This document shows, one piece after another, positions 1-11,523 of a stretch of DNA of 64,000 bases (positions are counted from its first letter, which is position 1; every line of letters starts with the position of its first letter). The notes beneath the pieces were generated by a model. It did no database searches. It was not told the DNA's origin and saw only the letters and a list, made by a program, of their open reading frames with translations. The stretch is taken from contig JALRME010000015.1 in assembly GCA_026120035.1 (NCBI GenBank), positions 299,394-363,393 on the forward strand. Direction: 5' to 3'. This DNA is from Coleophoma eucalyptorum (lineage: Eukaryota; Ascomycota; Leotiomycetes; Helotiales; Dermateaceae). A program made the translations under genes and the position numbers.

Positions 1-734
1 GTTTCGTACGTACCATTGGCAGCACGTAAAACGTCCAATACAGCTTGCATTGGGGGCATCTCCAAATCACTGATACTTGTAAACTTCATCTCTCGCTCTG
101 GTGCAAACCTTAAGTCGTAAAACATAGCAGGATCACTCTCCGCTTTTAAGGTATTTTGAAGTGAAGTGAGTGCATCTCTAAGCCGCGCACTCCGTTTTGC
201 AGAAGTGCTAGAACTGAGTCTCTCAAATAATCCTTTTGCATGTAACGAATGCGCTTTCAAAGATGTACCGCCCTCAAACGCTTCAGTGGCGTCCAGTTGA
301 GCTTTGGGTGCTCTAGACTGCGTCGACAATTTCAAAGTCGGCTTGACCAATGGACTGGGTCCATCAACCACTGTGCTTTGCGCAGGGGTTGTTTTCATAT
401 TCACAATCAGAGTCTGCAGTGACTTTTCGATACCAGCAAGGCGTTCGTCAATACTCTCAACTTTGTTTTCACTAAAAAACCAATCAAAGGGCTGGACGAA
501 GGCAGAACTTTATTCTACTTACTATCGACTCGATATCAGAATTCGTTGTCGGTTATCGTTATGCTTTGGCGAAAACCGGCACACGCCCTTGATTGCGACG
601 CAGTTCGAACATGGATTGGCGCGATTACAACGGACCTCAAAGCTACAGTTAATGGAAACGGAATAAAGAATTGTGGAAAAGAGCCTGCCAACCTTCCTTG
701 CTCGGCAAGCATCGCACTGCATAGACAATTTCAT
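1..734 (-). CDS. Zn2Cys6 transcription factor, N-terminal part (runs off window)
   Basis: Fungal binuclear zinc-cluster regulator, expected to act in the nucleus. Exons complement(<1..471, 523..635, 693..734), 208 codons visible. The zinc cluster is read across the first splice: cysteines at residues 7, 10, 17, 23, 26 and 33 (start CDACRARK, then VRCN). The first intron (636-692, 57 nt) has no stop, so retention would insert 19 residues inside the cluster. The second intron (472-522) has a GTAAGT donor and TTTTAG acceptor. After it comes a short coiled-coil-like stretch (ENKVESIDERLAGIEKSL), typical of the linker and dimerisation region. The middle homology region must lie beyond base 1. Start chosen at the first ATG before the cluster. 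The neighbouring MFS gene is on the same strand, but no target can be inferred. Confidence 0.85.
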
Positions 735-1117
735 CAGCCAGTGTCAGTATGCTCGTGACTTGGTTTGGGGGGCTCACAGCGTTCTTCATCAGCGAGGCGG
801 GGCTATCACCACCACTTTCCTCATTCCTGGTTGCGTCCATTCCGAGTATCCGGGGTCTGGGCTATCTGTTCGACTGTCTCTCTCGATCTGATGGGTATGT
901 ATGTGTGCGGGTTGGAAGAGAATTGATGAAGGAACGGTGGTCGCCCGGCTCGGAATCCGAGGAACCCGAAGAACAGGTCACGAGAAGTCACATGTGATCA
1001 GGCATTTTGCTTTTATGTAAGTTCCTCCTAGTCTTTTTCTCTCTGCAAGGTAGGCGAGATGATTGAGATTTTTTTGATTCTATGATTCGAGAAGCTGTCT
1101 AATTCTGTGGTCTATGC
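735..1117. other. Intergenic, upstream of the first regulator
   Basis: No gene seen. It holds the promoter of the minus-strand regulator and the 3' end of the MFS gene. A 10-bp palindrome TCACATGTGA lies at 988-997; it contains an E-box (CATGTG) but has no demonstrated role. Confidence 0.5.
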
Positions 1118-2895
1118 TCAATGGCCGAGTCCCTTTGCTCTAGCCTGTTCAACATATTTCCAGTACAGCGGCGCGCTACTCTCCCTCATTTTCTTACCGA
1201 ACTTGATGAAGATAAACATGGTACCGTTACATACCAAAGCGATTGCTGCCACGGTGATGAACGTATCCCGCCTTCCCTGGGCATTTATCCATGGCGTGAT
1301 TCCGTAGTTGATTGCAAAGGAAAGCGTGTTCCGAATTAAGATGATCGTAGTGATTAATTCACCGCCCAGGTCTCGGTACGTGGAGGTGGCATATTGAATA
1401 GCTGTGGAAAGACACAGGGTTGAGGAGATGGCGAGAATGCATTGTGCAAATACGAGACCAAACCAGTGGACGTGGTAAGCAGCTCCGAGACCCCAGAGAA
1501 GCATTGCAAATGGGACGCAAATTAGAGACGCCAGGAAAAGCCACAGAATATGCTCGGGCTCTGCGACACCATTGTTGCGTCTTGCAAGGCTAAGGACAAG
1601 TTTTGGTCCTGCAAATGCAACCCAGAGGGATCTATAATGTTTTAGCAAATTCCATGCGTAATGGAGACGATGAACTTACCCGAGAACCATGCCTACAACG
1701 GCTCCGAAGTATGCAAATCCAACGTCGGTACTATTGAAGTGATACGTGCCGGTGTAGAGAGGGCTTGCCGTGGCATTCAGAATACCTGGCCAGACAAGAC
1801 CGTTTGTACCGTACATGAAGCCAGCCCATACAACAACTGGAAACCTGAAGAATTTGAAAGGAGCCCACATGATGTCCAGAACACGATTTGGTCGCTTCTT
1901 GTCAATGACGCTCAGTTTCTGCCAGTAAGACTTGCGTGGGTACGCGATCTGACCAATTTCTTCGGACGCAGGGTCGGTCGTCGTTGGAGCCGTCTTCTCA
2001 TCGCCCGTAGTTCTCTCCTGTTCAGCAACTACCTCGGTGCTGGATCCTGCGCTGGAAGTGGTTGATGAAATGTGACGATCATAATTTGTTTCTTCCATCA
2101 AGAAGAAACAGTACACAAAAGCAATACCCATGCCGATAGCACACCACCAGAGCGTCCACTTCCAACCTTGTCCAGTATTGATGAACGCAGCAAAAACTGG
2201 TGCGAATTTTCCAGAAAATGCCAAACTTAAACCATAGATTGCGAGATAGAGTGGTCGTTCGTGTGCAAACCAGATATCCGTCATGCTGATCTCACACAAA
2301 CTCTCTACAGGAGCTCCGAAAAATCCTTGCAAGATCTTGTTGGCCAGGTACGGACCATTGGTCGTACAGAGCGGAGCGAGACCCATGATAATGATTGATG
2401 CAGCCATGGAAATGAGGTATGCCGGTCGCTTTCCCCATTGTAGTGCGAATGCTTGCCACACGATGCAGCCCCATCCATAGAACAGGAACATAGCACCTGT
2501 ACCAGAAACCAAGTCGCTGACTGACAATTGTGTAGCTTTGGAGATAGGTGTCGTGACTGAGTAAACTGCCGAACTTGGAAAAACCATCATCACAGTATAC
2601 TGAATTTTGTCAGGACGGCGTTCTTGTGATGATAATGTTGGAAATGCTCCTTACCATAACAACACAGGAGGTATGCAAGAGCTTTCGCTTTTTGGTCCAG
2701 TTGAGAGGATCTTCGGGATCATCTAAAAAAATAGGTTGGCCAGTTGTAAAGAGCAAAAGGACAGAAACTCTTACCAGACGGAAGTGGAACAAGCACGATA
2801 TCATGAGCAGCACTCGAGTGCTTAACGTGCAATTCGCCATTCTCGTCAATCAACTGCACCGTACCTGGCGCTTCCTGGTTTTCCACGACAGCCAT
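1118..2895 (-). CDS. MFS transporter, DHA1 family (HOL1-like)
   Basis: Twelve-span proton antiporter type, plasma membrane. Exons complement(1118..1631, 1680..2599, 2655..2722, 2775..2895), 540 aa; all phases agree. Start is an ATG giving MAVVENQEAPG. The cytosolic N-terminus ends in DDPEDPLNWTKKRK, the usual entry to TM1 in this fungal family. The second exon is only 68 nt. A hydrophilic, Ser/Thr/Glu-rich central loop follows TM6 (after NYDRHISS) and six more hydrophobic segments follow. The family includes HOL1-like polyamine/cation and drug transporters; the substrate cannot be told here. Introns are 48, 55 and 52 nt. A TTTATAAGA box lies about 90 nt upstream. Confidence 0.88.
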
Positions 2896-2980
2896 ATTGA
2901 CGAGTGCAGTCTTGACCTTCGGGCAAGATTGTTCGTGGAGGTTGGGGTAAGAACAAGGAAGTGCTTGGGGACATCTTCGT

Positions 2981-2989
2981 TCTTATAAA
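2981..2989 (-). promoter_or_regulatory. TATA-like box of the DHA1 MFS gene
   Basis: Reads TTTATAAGA on the minus strand about 90 nt before the start codon, a usual spacing. Confidence 0.4.
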
Positions 2990-3663
2990 AACGTCGAAGA
3001 GAGCAGAAAATTGCCGTCGGGGAAGGCGAGCTACCCAGCTTCTACCGGTCAGATAACATGGAGAGATAGGCAATTATTATTATCCAACCCCAACCGTGTC
3101 CTTGGATTTACAATAAACTTATACAAGAGTGGGGATGAGATGCCGACAACTTATCGTGCCCGTTACATGTTTGACAGCGCGAGCACAACCTGCCTCCTAC
3201 GTGAATCTCCATTTAGACAACTTTAACCACCATTTAACTCTGGTGGTTCTGTTTACCAGTTCACACAGAGGATACAAAGAATGAAGATACAAAAGACTCA
3301 TTTTCAATAATTGTTGTCATAATTCGAACGCCGTTGCCCCTATCGTTCCTTCGTTATCGTTATCTAAAATCGTCGGGCGATCACAATTGTGGGTAAACAT
3401 TCGGCCGCCCAGCTCGGTCTCTGATTTCGGCGCCGAAAGTCTGGTCCTCAACTCGGCTCCCAGATATGTTTTTTTGATTATAAAGGAGGAAATGGATAGT
3501 GCCCCGTATAGGTATTTCCTAAAATGGCCGCCGAGCAAATTTCTTCTTGTACCATTGGGCATGGTAATTAGGATTTCGAATTTTTACGCCTTTGTTAAAA
3601 GCTTTATCTCCTCACATCTCTACCTTGGCCGTCATCTTTTCATCCTTGACGCGTAGTTTACTG

Positions 3664-3775
3664 TGACAGGTCACACAATACTAGGGTACAGTGCTGCTAT
3701 CCATGGTAAAGGCATGGTTTTGTCAGCTGCCAAGATAGCCATGCCATGTGACATTATAGCAGCATTGACCTGTGA
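3664..3775. repeat. Imperfect inverted repeat / hairpin
   Basis: Three nested arm pairs: 3664-3673 with 3766-3775 (9 of 10 pairs), 3691-3700 with 3756-3765 (9 of 10) and 3711-3717 with 3739-3745 (7 of 7). The left arm has extra unpaired bases. It could be a decayed MITE-like element or a chance hairpin; no target-site duplication is clear. Confidence 0.35.
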
Positions 3776-4193
3776 TTATCGTAAAACGAATTTGGACTCG
3801 GTGCAAACTGCTCGTTTGCGGTGCAGGTTACTGACATAGCCTCTCCAAGCAAAAGTGACAAGACGTAAAGCATAATAATTACTTGCCATAGTACAACATA
3901 ATTGATTTACAATTATTCATTTACAAAACGAGCTAGACACTGTTATATTACCCAGTTGCAACAGACTCCCGATGTCCTGAAAAGGCCCTTGAGAATCTCA
4001 CTCGGCCGTCAACGGATGCGGTACATGCGATGGTACAAGTAAACTAATATGGAATAGCATCTAGGGATGTCAAGATTGAAGTTGATACTAGGTTCATTGC
4101 TCGTGAATTTATTCCGGATACTGGGAGACGAACATTACAGGATAACGTTTGTCATATTAGCGATATACGCCGTTCACAAAGTGGAGCTCTTGC

Positions 4194-5652
4194 TTAGAAG
4201 ATCTTCGTCCCCGCAACCATCGGTTCGATAGCAGATACAACGTCAGCCTCATCTCTAAAAGCCGTCCAATTGTGATTGAGAAGTCCTAGGACTCGGTCAG
4301 CCAGATTACTCAACAAATCATAGCAGATAGTACTCACCCCAGGTCTCGTCATAGTCCTGCAATCCCTCTCTGATATAGTAACTTCCAGCAAGAACCCACA
4401 CCATCCAACCGCCCTTAATACTCGTCAAATAGTTCGACAGACAAGTCTGATAAACAGTCTGGTACGTTGCCGCATCTTGCCCATGGCCCCATTCGGTCAT
4501 AACAACCGGAAAAACGTTGACGACACTCGGGTCATCAGCATTCATCGCATTGTATCCCTCACTATACAAACTCGCCTCCAACCCCGTACAATTGGTCGTA
4601 GTAGTCGCGTAGTTATGCAGCTCAATTATCAACTTATCCGCAAACGTGAAGTCTGATTTCAAGAACGTGTAATTAGACCCCAACGACGCCGCAGTGGGGA
4701 TGGGCGACATGTCGGTATCGAAGCCCAACCCGCTAAGGAAAATCAGCACGTCGGGGTTGGCGTTGTTGATTGCTTCCATGGCGGGAACGACATTCTCGTA
4801 CCAGTTTGCCCAGTTGTAAGCGTCGGCAACCAGCGTTGCGTTGTCGTCAGGAGAGCGCAACTCGTTACGGAGACTCATGGACACGAGGGCGCCCCAGCTT
4901 GAGGCGCGCGTTGCCATGTAGCTTAGACCTCGAACCCAGTTCGCCACGTTGAAGTCGGTGTCGCCGAACCAGCTGTTGCCATCATCGGTGCTGCAGCACC
5001 ATTTTGCCTTGGACATGTGGTTGTCGAGGTGCACGTAGATTTCCTGGGCCAGACACTCTGCTGCGATGGCGTCGAAGACCTATCCAATTGGAAAAAGCCT
5101 CAATTAGCCACTCTATGTTATGTTTTGACTAGGTTTAAAAGCTCTCGCACTATCCCTCTCACGAGTTTGATAGAGCGTGTTTGGGGACGGATTTTCTTGC
5201 TCGCTTACCTCCATCCTCGTAGTATTTTCCGAGAAGGTTGGATTATTGCTCACAACCGCATTAAACACCGCAGTCCCATTCTCCGTCCCCAGCGCATTTT
5301 GGAAAGAAGTCAAGATACTCGTGTCCTCGCCTTTCGTGTAATAGTCATCAATCATCTCAATGGCATAGGTGAGCCGGATGACATTCATGCCCATCTCCTT
5401 CAGCTTGCCGACGATGCCAGCAATGGAGGAATATTGCAGTCCTTCCGGTATCATGGTGTCTGCAGCTCCAGGCCAGTTGGCACCGGCAAATGTGACATTG
5501 TGGCCTGCGGAATCTAGGATCCAGCGTCCTTTGGTAGTGAGTGGTCCGTATGGCCAGCCGGCTCTTGCATTGAGACTGCGAGTTGGCGATGACGTAACAA
5601 GTGGGAGAGAGAGGAGGAGTTGCGCAAGGGAAACGAGCTTAGAGAAATACAT
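4194..5652 (-). CDS. Secreted glycoside hydrolase family 5 enzyme
   Basis: Predicted extracellular beta-glycanase of the cellulase (GH5) superfamily. Exons complement(4194..4285, 4338..5079, 5209..5652), 425 aa. An N-terminal signal peptide (MYFSKLVSLAQLLLSLPLV) is followed by the TIM-barrel domain. The acid/base residue is Glu221 in SLRNEL and the nucleophile is Glu344 in VVMTEWGHG; the His-containing strand motif HLDNH is near residue 165. After the second intron the C-terminus resumes with WGLLNHNWTAF, matching the usual end of fungal members. Introns are 129 and 52 nt. Several Asn-X-Ser/Thr sites fit secretion. Exact substrate (glucan, mannan or other) is not decidable by eye. Confidence 0.9.
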
Positions 5653-6328
5653 GGCTACTTGACGATACTATAGAGCCCTGTATTAAATATGAAGTACAAG
5701 GAGAGTTCGAATACTATTCTTGGTCAGTCTTCCTGCAACTTATATAGCTCAGGCACCCAGGAACAAAACGTCCCACCCTCTGATCAACCGGCTCGCCGAT
5801 AAGCAAATACAAAATCTTGTGAACGTTGCAATGCAGGTCCATCTATATTTTCCCCACAATCGTGCATTGCATTTGCCATCCTTTCTAAGGAACGGTCCCC
5901 GAGAAGATGCGGGTTGACTGTTCTGTCCTAGCGCTTCCTTGATTCGCACTCTACCACGGCGAAGTACTCTTTAGGGTCATAAGCGACCAGAACTTAGATA
6001 AAACTATACGCATGACCTCGATGCTTGACGCCGTAATTGGTGCGCTTCCTTTCTCGAAGGAGCATTGGTGAATTGTTCTGCTCGGACCGCTCCTCCCCGA
6101 ATAGTTGAACGTGCAGAAGGTAAAAAGAGTTTGTAGAATATGCCATGTTCCCCGCATTCTTGGGAATGCCGTCTCGGTTCTCTGCCGAATTTATTCAGCT
6201 GTAGAAAATACGGGGAAGTGTGGCATAGCGTAGACGGGGCATGTGCAGCCTTTCATTGATATTTTACTAGCGCACGCTATATACTTCACGCAAAAACAGC
6301 TACACAAGTCCAACATGTCAAGCAGAAT
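5653..6328. other. Intergenic
   Basis: GH5 promoter and the 3' flank of the next regulator. Apart from the TATA box I see nothing. Confidence 0.5.
5739..5746 (-). promoter_or_regulatory. TATA box of the GH5 gene
   Basis: TATATAAG on the minus strand, about 87 nt before the GH5 start codon. Confidence 0.5.
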
Positions 6329-8606
6329 TTACATGGTATTAACGGTGTGACTTGAGAGTCTCCTCTCTGTCTCACCATCTTGTTCATACTCGTGCTGGAT
6401 AAAACCATGCACATCCCAAATCATCTGCAAGCTTTGTGCCACGCTAGGAGACTGGAAATGGCCTGGTACCTGCGCCCAGCGATGCATAAGTTGCTGCAGA
6501 TGATCACCAACAGTTGTTGCCTCGCTTCTTATTAGATCCCGGAGTGCTGGGATTCGGATTGCTGCAAGGAGGATGAGCATTGCGCATGTCATTCTTGTTG
6601 AATGTTGTTAGCAAAACTAGTGCTGTGATAGGGTCTGGTTAGACTTACGACAGTGAACATATCCAGGTATCTACCATCACCGTGTGCGTAAAGTCGCGAA
6701 GGTTCAGCATGTGAAGCAAACAGGCATCGAGACACACTTGGCATTTCTCCAATACATTTGGTGGTGACTCGTTACTCTCATTGAAATTTGTCAGAAGCCA
6801 GGTAAGATATGGGCGATAAATGACACTTCGACAAGTCAGATATCGCTGGCGAAGAAATCCGCCGTGTTGGGTTATAGTTGGTTGCGTATCAACCGTGAAC
6901 TGAAAGCTTGACGGCAGTAATTCCCGCCACTCTTCTAATTGGTGGTCAAGTTCCGAAACGATGTATGGGAATCTTGCATCGTCGAGACCAGCACCTGTTT
7001 CTTTTGCATACAGTAGGTTGTGTACACGGTTTAGAAGACGGCGCATAGAGAGGCATGCAAGAAAGTAAAGAGAGGATTGTTCCTCTGTGTCTCTATTCTC
7101 GTGTGTGCTGTAATCGCCTGGTAGTGGAATTGATGACTCGATCTCCGCAATACCACTTTGAGGTAATGCAGACAGCTCTGCTAGATAATCACTTCTTCTG
7201 TTAGTCTATTTTAATTTGAGATCCCGATATAGAAGTTACCTTTCAAGGATGTAACAGGACCAGAAAATCCTTCTTGTGCATTCCTCGTCTTCCGCCGTAG
7301 ATTCAAGTGGTGAATAGGCGAGCAGGAGGCGACACTTTGCTGCCGTTGCATTTATATACGACCAGGCTTGTAGTGGTCTCTGCAAAAAGGCAAAGTAAAG
7401 ACTAAAAATGTCAGCACAACAAAGTTAATCTGTAAAGCTATCCACTTACGCGACAAAAAGAAAACATTGGTTTGCTGTAGAGCTGACTTCGGTTTGAGCA
7501 ACATGGATCCTTTTTAATGCCCCATCAAAGTACATATCCGCCATAGCCTTGTTGGATTGCTGCTCGTTAATTGCCTCAGGGTCATGAGCCTCGAAAGTTT
7601 TCATGACTGATTGACTTGCACAGCCTAACGCCATCATGAGGAAGGCTAGGCACGTAGTTGTGGTGCTGTCTTCATAACCCTCCATGATCCTGGATCGCAA
7701 ATGGTTCATTTTCTGCATAGACATGGTCGGGTACCAGAAGTTGACACTGTGCTGGAACGCATTGATGATATTATTAACGTCGGGACCGCTTACAAATGGT
7801 ATTCTTGCCGTGGTCCTCTCTGCAATTGGCGGTCGAGACTGCTCCAACCCAAATATTGATACATAATTCTGTCGTATGGACGGAACATGGTCGAAACACG
7901 GCCATTCGAGTACTGACTCGGTAGTTGACGTGTGGAAGGATGAAAGAATGGCGTTATGAATATTAGGACCCGAAGTGACGGGTGATTGGGAGACGATCTG
8001 GCGACTTGCATTGTCTGGCCCACCATAACTAAGTGGCGTTGAAATGATATTTTCTTCCCTCGAGAATCCACTGAGAATTCCAGGTGAGGTAACTTTAGAC
8101 TACTTAAATTCAGCTCAGGGGAACAACAAGCTGCTACAGGGTAAGAGTGAATCACTGACGTTCCTCAAATTCATCTCCTTTAGCGTCTTCTCGACCCGAA
8201 GGATCCCCTCGAGGATAAGATCGCTTTTACTCTGGCTGCGAGATCTGTGAGCCCAGGTCAGATACATCAGAGTTAGACCTACGTATTTGGCTCTGCTCCA
8301 TAAGCACAAGCCTGGCCCGTTGTCGAGCATGTCTCGCATGGTTCTCGTCCATCACACCTTAACAAGAATGTTAATTCTGCTACCGATGCGTCCCACCGCT
8401 TGCTTACCTGATTTTTCGAACTCGACAGATGTTACACTGTGATCCCACTCAGTATCGTCACGTGCAGATACATACCAACGATATCGCTCCAGGATGTTAA
8501 GACGGGGTTGGTGGGGGGAAGCACGTACAGCTTGAGCAGCTCTTCTCCTCTTCCTCACGTTCGACACAGCTTGACTAGAATCGGCTCCTAAATCGTCAGT
8601 CGACAT
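6329..8606 (-). CDS. Zn2Cys6 transcription factor with fungal MHR domain
   Basis: Full-length zinc-cluster regulator, eight exons: complement(6329..6593, 6649..7197, 7240..7401, 7450..8099, 8160..8244, 8283..8357, 8408..8436, 8529..8606), 630 aa. The basic N-terminus (RKRRRAAQA) leads into cysteines 27, 30, 37, 43, 46 and 53; one intron ends just before Cys27 and another splits the codon before Cys37. A coiled-coil-like linker (ILRVEKTLKEMN) follows. The Fungal_trans domain shows the landmark LYFAFLQRPLQAWSY and then IFWSCYILER. Two introns are very short (38 nt at 8245-8282, 42 nt at 7198-7239), the first forced by an in-frame TAG. It is transcribed toward the GH5 gene and sits upstream of the lactose-permease-like gene, so it is a candidate local regulator, but this is inference. 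Confidence 0.85.
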
Positions 8607-9348
8607 GGTGGTGATGGGAGAAGGCAGTGGATCAGAGTCCCGAGTATGCCAGCTGTGTTGTTATGGGACCCAACAGCGCCTGCAATTACATGCTATTATC
8701 CTCTCGAAACCAGGGTTCAGGGAATTGAGTTGGAGCACCGGTAGGTAGGCGCCGATGAAAATGGAACAATTGCGATTCCAATGTGCCGAGAAGCGATGCC
8801 TGACCAGCATTGGGCGGAGTGAGGGGATACGAAGATACATGGCCTGCCATTGGTGCGACTAATACCTCGGCCCCGGACGAATCCCCTTCTTTTTAGTCGC
8901 AGTGCTGCAGGTGGGGAAGCCTGAATTTATGGCCCTCATGTGATGGACACCATCGGCAGACTTCACGTCACCGCATCTTATTGTGGAAGGTTGTTTGGAG
9001 GATAAGAGAAGAGGAGAAGGGGTGTGAACCTTGAGAGACCCCTTGACCCCTTGGTATCGGCAATCGCCAAGACATGCAGCTGATATTGATGAGGGGCACC
9101 AGGAGGGGTCGATATCTACTATCGATCACGGCAGCTACGATAGTTTAATAGCAATAATTGAGCTTAAGTCAACGGTCTTCACTTCTGTCATGCACAATGG
9201 AGCCGTTCCTGGCCACCGCAAGCAAGGTTAAAGATAGAGTGACGCTGTATCATGAGATTATTCGCTAGTCGAGGCATCACAGATCCTGTTCTTCATGATA
9301 TGTGAGCATTATACAGATGAACTGCTGATAAGGTACCAATCCGAGCGC
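8607..9348. other. Intergenic
   Basis: Promoter region of the second regulator and 3' flank of the sugar transporter. No gene recognised. Confidence 0.5.
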
Positions 9349-11088
9349 TCAAACTGACTGCAACTTCTCATCATCTACATGCAACGTTCTAAGAACCGTG
9401 GCCGCATCCCTCTTTTCCAAACTCTTTTTGACTGGGTTCTTTGCCTCAAAGACTTCTGCCAGCTCCTCGAGGGTTCTCTCCTTTGTCTCGGGGAAATAGA
9501 AGTACATGACCACGAACTCGATGAGATCCCAGAAAACAAAGACCAAGTAGAAGTAATAATGGATGTGCGCAAAGGCGGGTCCGGAGCTGTATTGAATGAT
9601 GGTGCTACTGATGGAGGATGCAAGGTTGCCGATCGCCGTTCCTTTGGCACGAGTCGCGGTAGGTAACGTTTCAGCGATGTACATGGACTGCAGCGGAGTC
9701 CATCCAAACGAGAATACAATTCCGAAGATGTAGACAAAGGCGATAGTGGCATTCGCAGCTGCCTTGTTTGAACTATCGTTAGTGGCGATCTTGGAAGTGC
9801 CGGTCATGATTGCAAAGCAGACGGAGCAGAAGACAATGGTGTAGAGAAGCAGCGGTCGACGCCCGATCTTATCGGTCAAACGGGCTCCTAGGATTGCACC
9901 GATAAAGCAGATCGCAGGGTTGATACCATTGAGCATGAGTTGCGTACTTTCTGAGGTGATACCGGCATTTTGCAGGACCACGACCATGTAATAACTCGTA
10001 ACACTGTTTCCGGAAATTTGCCCAAAGCACGCCATGCCAAGGACGCATATAAGTCTTCGCCTTGCTGAGTGGCTGTTCCAAAGCTCGCTGTAATCCCACC
10101 AGCGCTTGTCCGATGCGTCCGACATAATCTGCTGTGTCATTTCCTTGAGTTGCAGCTGAACCATTGGGTGGTCAACTGAACCCTCGCCGTGATAGCGTGC
10201 CAATACTGCAACGGCTGCATCGGGATTGTCTTGAGCCATGAGCCATCGAGGTGATTCGGGCAAAAACCAAACACCGATGGCAACAATGCACGATGTGATA
10301 AGTTGGCACCAAATTGGGATTCTGAATCCGACGTCAGATTGAATGTTGCGGCAGCCATAAACCACCCAACTAGCAATGATCGAACCAATGTACCTTCCAT
10401 TTGTTAGCGAAACCTTGATAGCGAAAGGTCATATCCAGGGAGAATTTACCAGGTACAATTATAGAGACCCGTAATGGTTCCACGCCATGTTGGGTGAGCA
10501 AGCTCACTAACATAGCAGGGGGCGCTGACGCAGCAGAAACTGACACCGAATCCCAGAACGAATCGACCCGCTAGGAAGGTAGAATGATTCTTCGAAGGGG
10601 CTTGAATGCAGGTGCCGATGATGACAATCAGTGCTCCACAGAACATCCCCATTCGTCTTCCTAATTTATCATTGACAGGCCCCGTCAAGAAGACGGCTGG
10701 AATCGAGCCGATGTTGTACATGGCGAAGACGAGACCGGTGCCCGATCCAGCAGTTGACCTGTTACAAAATCAGCGAAGAGTTAACCAACTCGAAAAGTCA
10801 TGCTCACATATGGAAGAATTTCTGGTATGAATGCATTCCATTCAGCCCACCCATGAGGGATCCATCGTAGCCATTAAGACACCCACAGAGGTATGCAATG
10901 CTTAGACAGCCATAGAGTCGAAACATACTCAAGGTAAACGGGCTGTACTTGCGGTCGGAGACATCGTGGGCCAGCTGGACAGCCTCGACCACTTTGGCAT
11001 CGCTGCTTTTCAGATCATGTGTGTTCGAGAAAGAAGGAGACAGGGTCTCATGATGAGTTTCAGTGGCTTCTTTCGAGGTGTCGGCCAT
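9349..11088 (-). CDS. MFS sugar/H+ symporter, lactose permease-like (LAC12/LacpA type)
   Basis: Plasma-membrane sugar transporter. Exons complement(9349..10393, 10450..10758, 10808..11088), 544 aa, introns 56 and 49 nt. Family signatures: [16 protein letters not shown] in TM1, NDKLGRRMG after TM2, [19 protein letters not shown] at the end of the first half, [10 protein letters not shown] in the second half and [12 protein letters not shown] at the C-terminus. These belong to the sugar porter family; the tone of the TM1 motif is that of fungal lactose permeases rather than hexose carriers, which is inference. It is divergently placed to a GH2 beta-galactosidase with an 862-nt shared promoter, strongly supporting a role in galactoside uptake. 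A TATATAA box lies about 80 nt upstream. Confidence 0.88.
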
Positions 11089-11166
11089 GATGGAGTCGTC
11101 CCAGAGTAAGAAGATGAAAAGGATAATAAGGGATGTCGATCATATACGAGGTGGTAGAGCTCCAGA

Positions 11167-11173
11167 TTATATA
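11167..11173 (-). promoter_or_regulatory. TATA box of the permease gene
   Basis: TATATAA on the minus strand, 79 nt before the permease ATG. Confidence 0.5.
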
Positions 11174-11275
11174 TGTCTTGCAAAGGAGTTAAGCGACCAA
11201 CCAAAGTCCAACAACAGCATCACCTCACTTGGCCACACCACGGCCTCCACCCCCGCCAAATCAATACTCTCTGGT

Positions 11276-11292
11276 CTGGGGTAAATGCGGGG
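11276..11292 (+). promoter_or_regulatory. Paired CreA/Mig1-like sites
   Basis: CTGGGG (11276-11281) and GCGGGG (11287-11292), both matching SYGGRG, five bases apart. Close pairs are the form usually needed for CreA repression by glucose. A third match, CCGGGG, lies at 11577-11582. Binding is not shown. Confidence 0.4.
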
Positions 11293-11506
11293 CTTGGCCA
11301 GAACCATCAATGATCGTGCGAGCAATCAAGCAATTCTACCATGGCGGAGGTCGTGCATGGCCTGGAATCCCAGCCCGGCCCGAGACGGGTAATGTGCAAG
11401 ACTATCCTCCGACAAGAAGTCGGCAGGAGCTGCTTGGTGGCACCACCTAATCTTACGACTTAACTGTTCTGCAAATGGTGCAGCTGGACTTATGCTGAAA
11501 AACTCT

Positions 11507-11523
11507 CGGGGAGCGACGGGCCG
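11507..11523 (+). promoter_or_regulatory. CGG-N11-CCG zinc-cluster binding site candidate
   Basis: CGG at 11507-11509 and CCG at 11521-11523 with exactly 11 bases between, extended to CTCGG...CCGAG. This is the Gal4/Lac9 spacing. The inner bases match the Gal4 consensus only in part (R4, R7 and C8 fit; C13 does not). Confidence 0.4.

Larger units (their letters stand above)
2896..4193. other. Intergenic, about 1.3 kb
   Basis: No convincing gene. Contains the MFS promoter, an imperfect hairpin at 3664-3775 (separate entry) and the 3' flank of the GH5 gene. Open frames here lack recognisable motifs. Confidence 0.5.
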
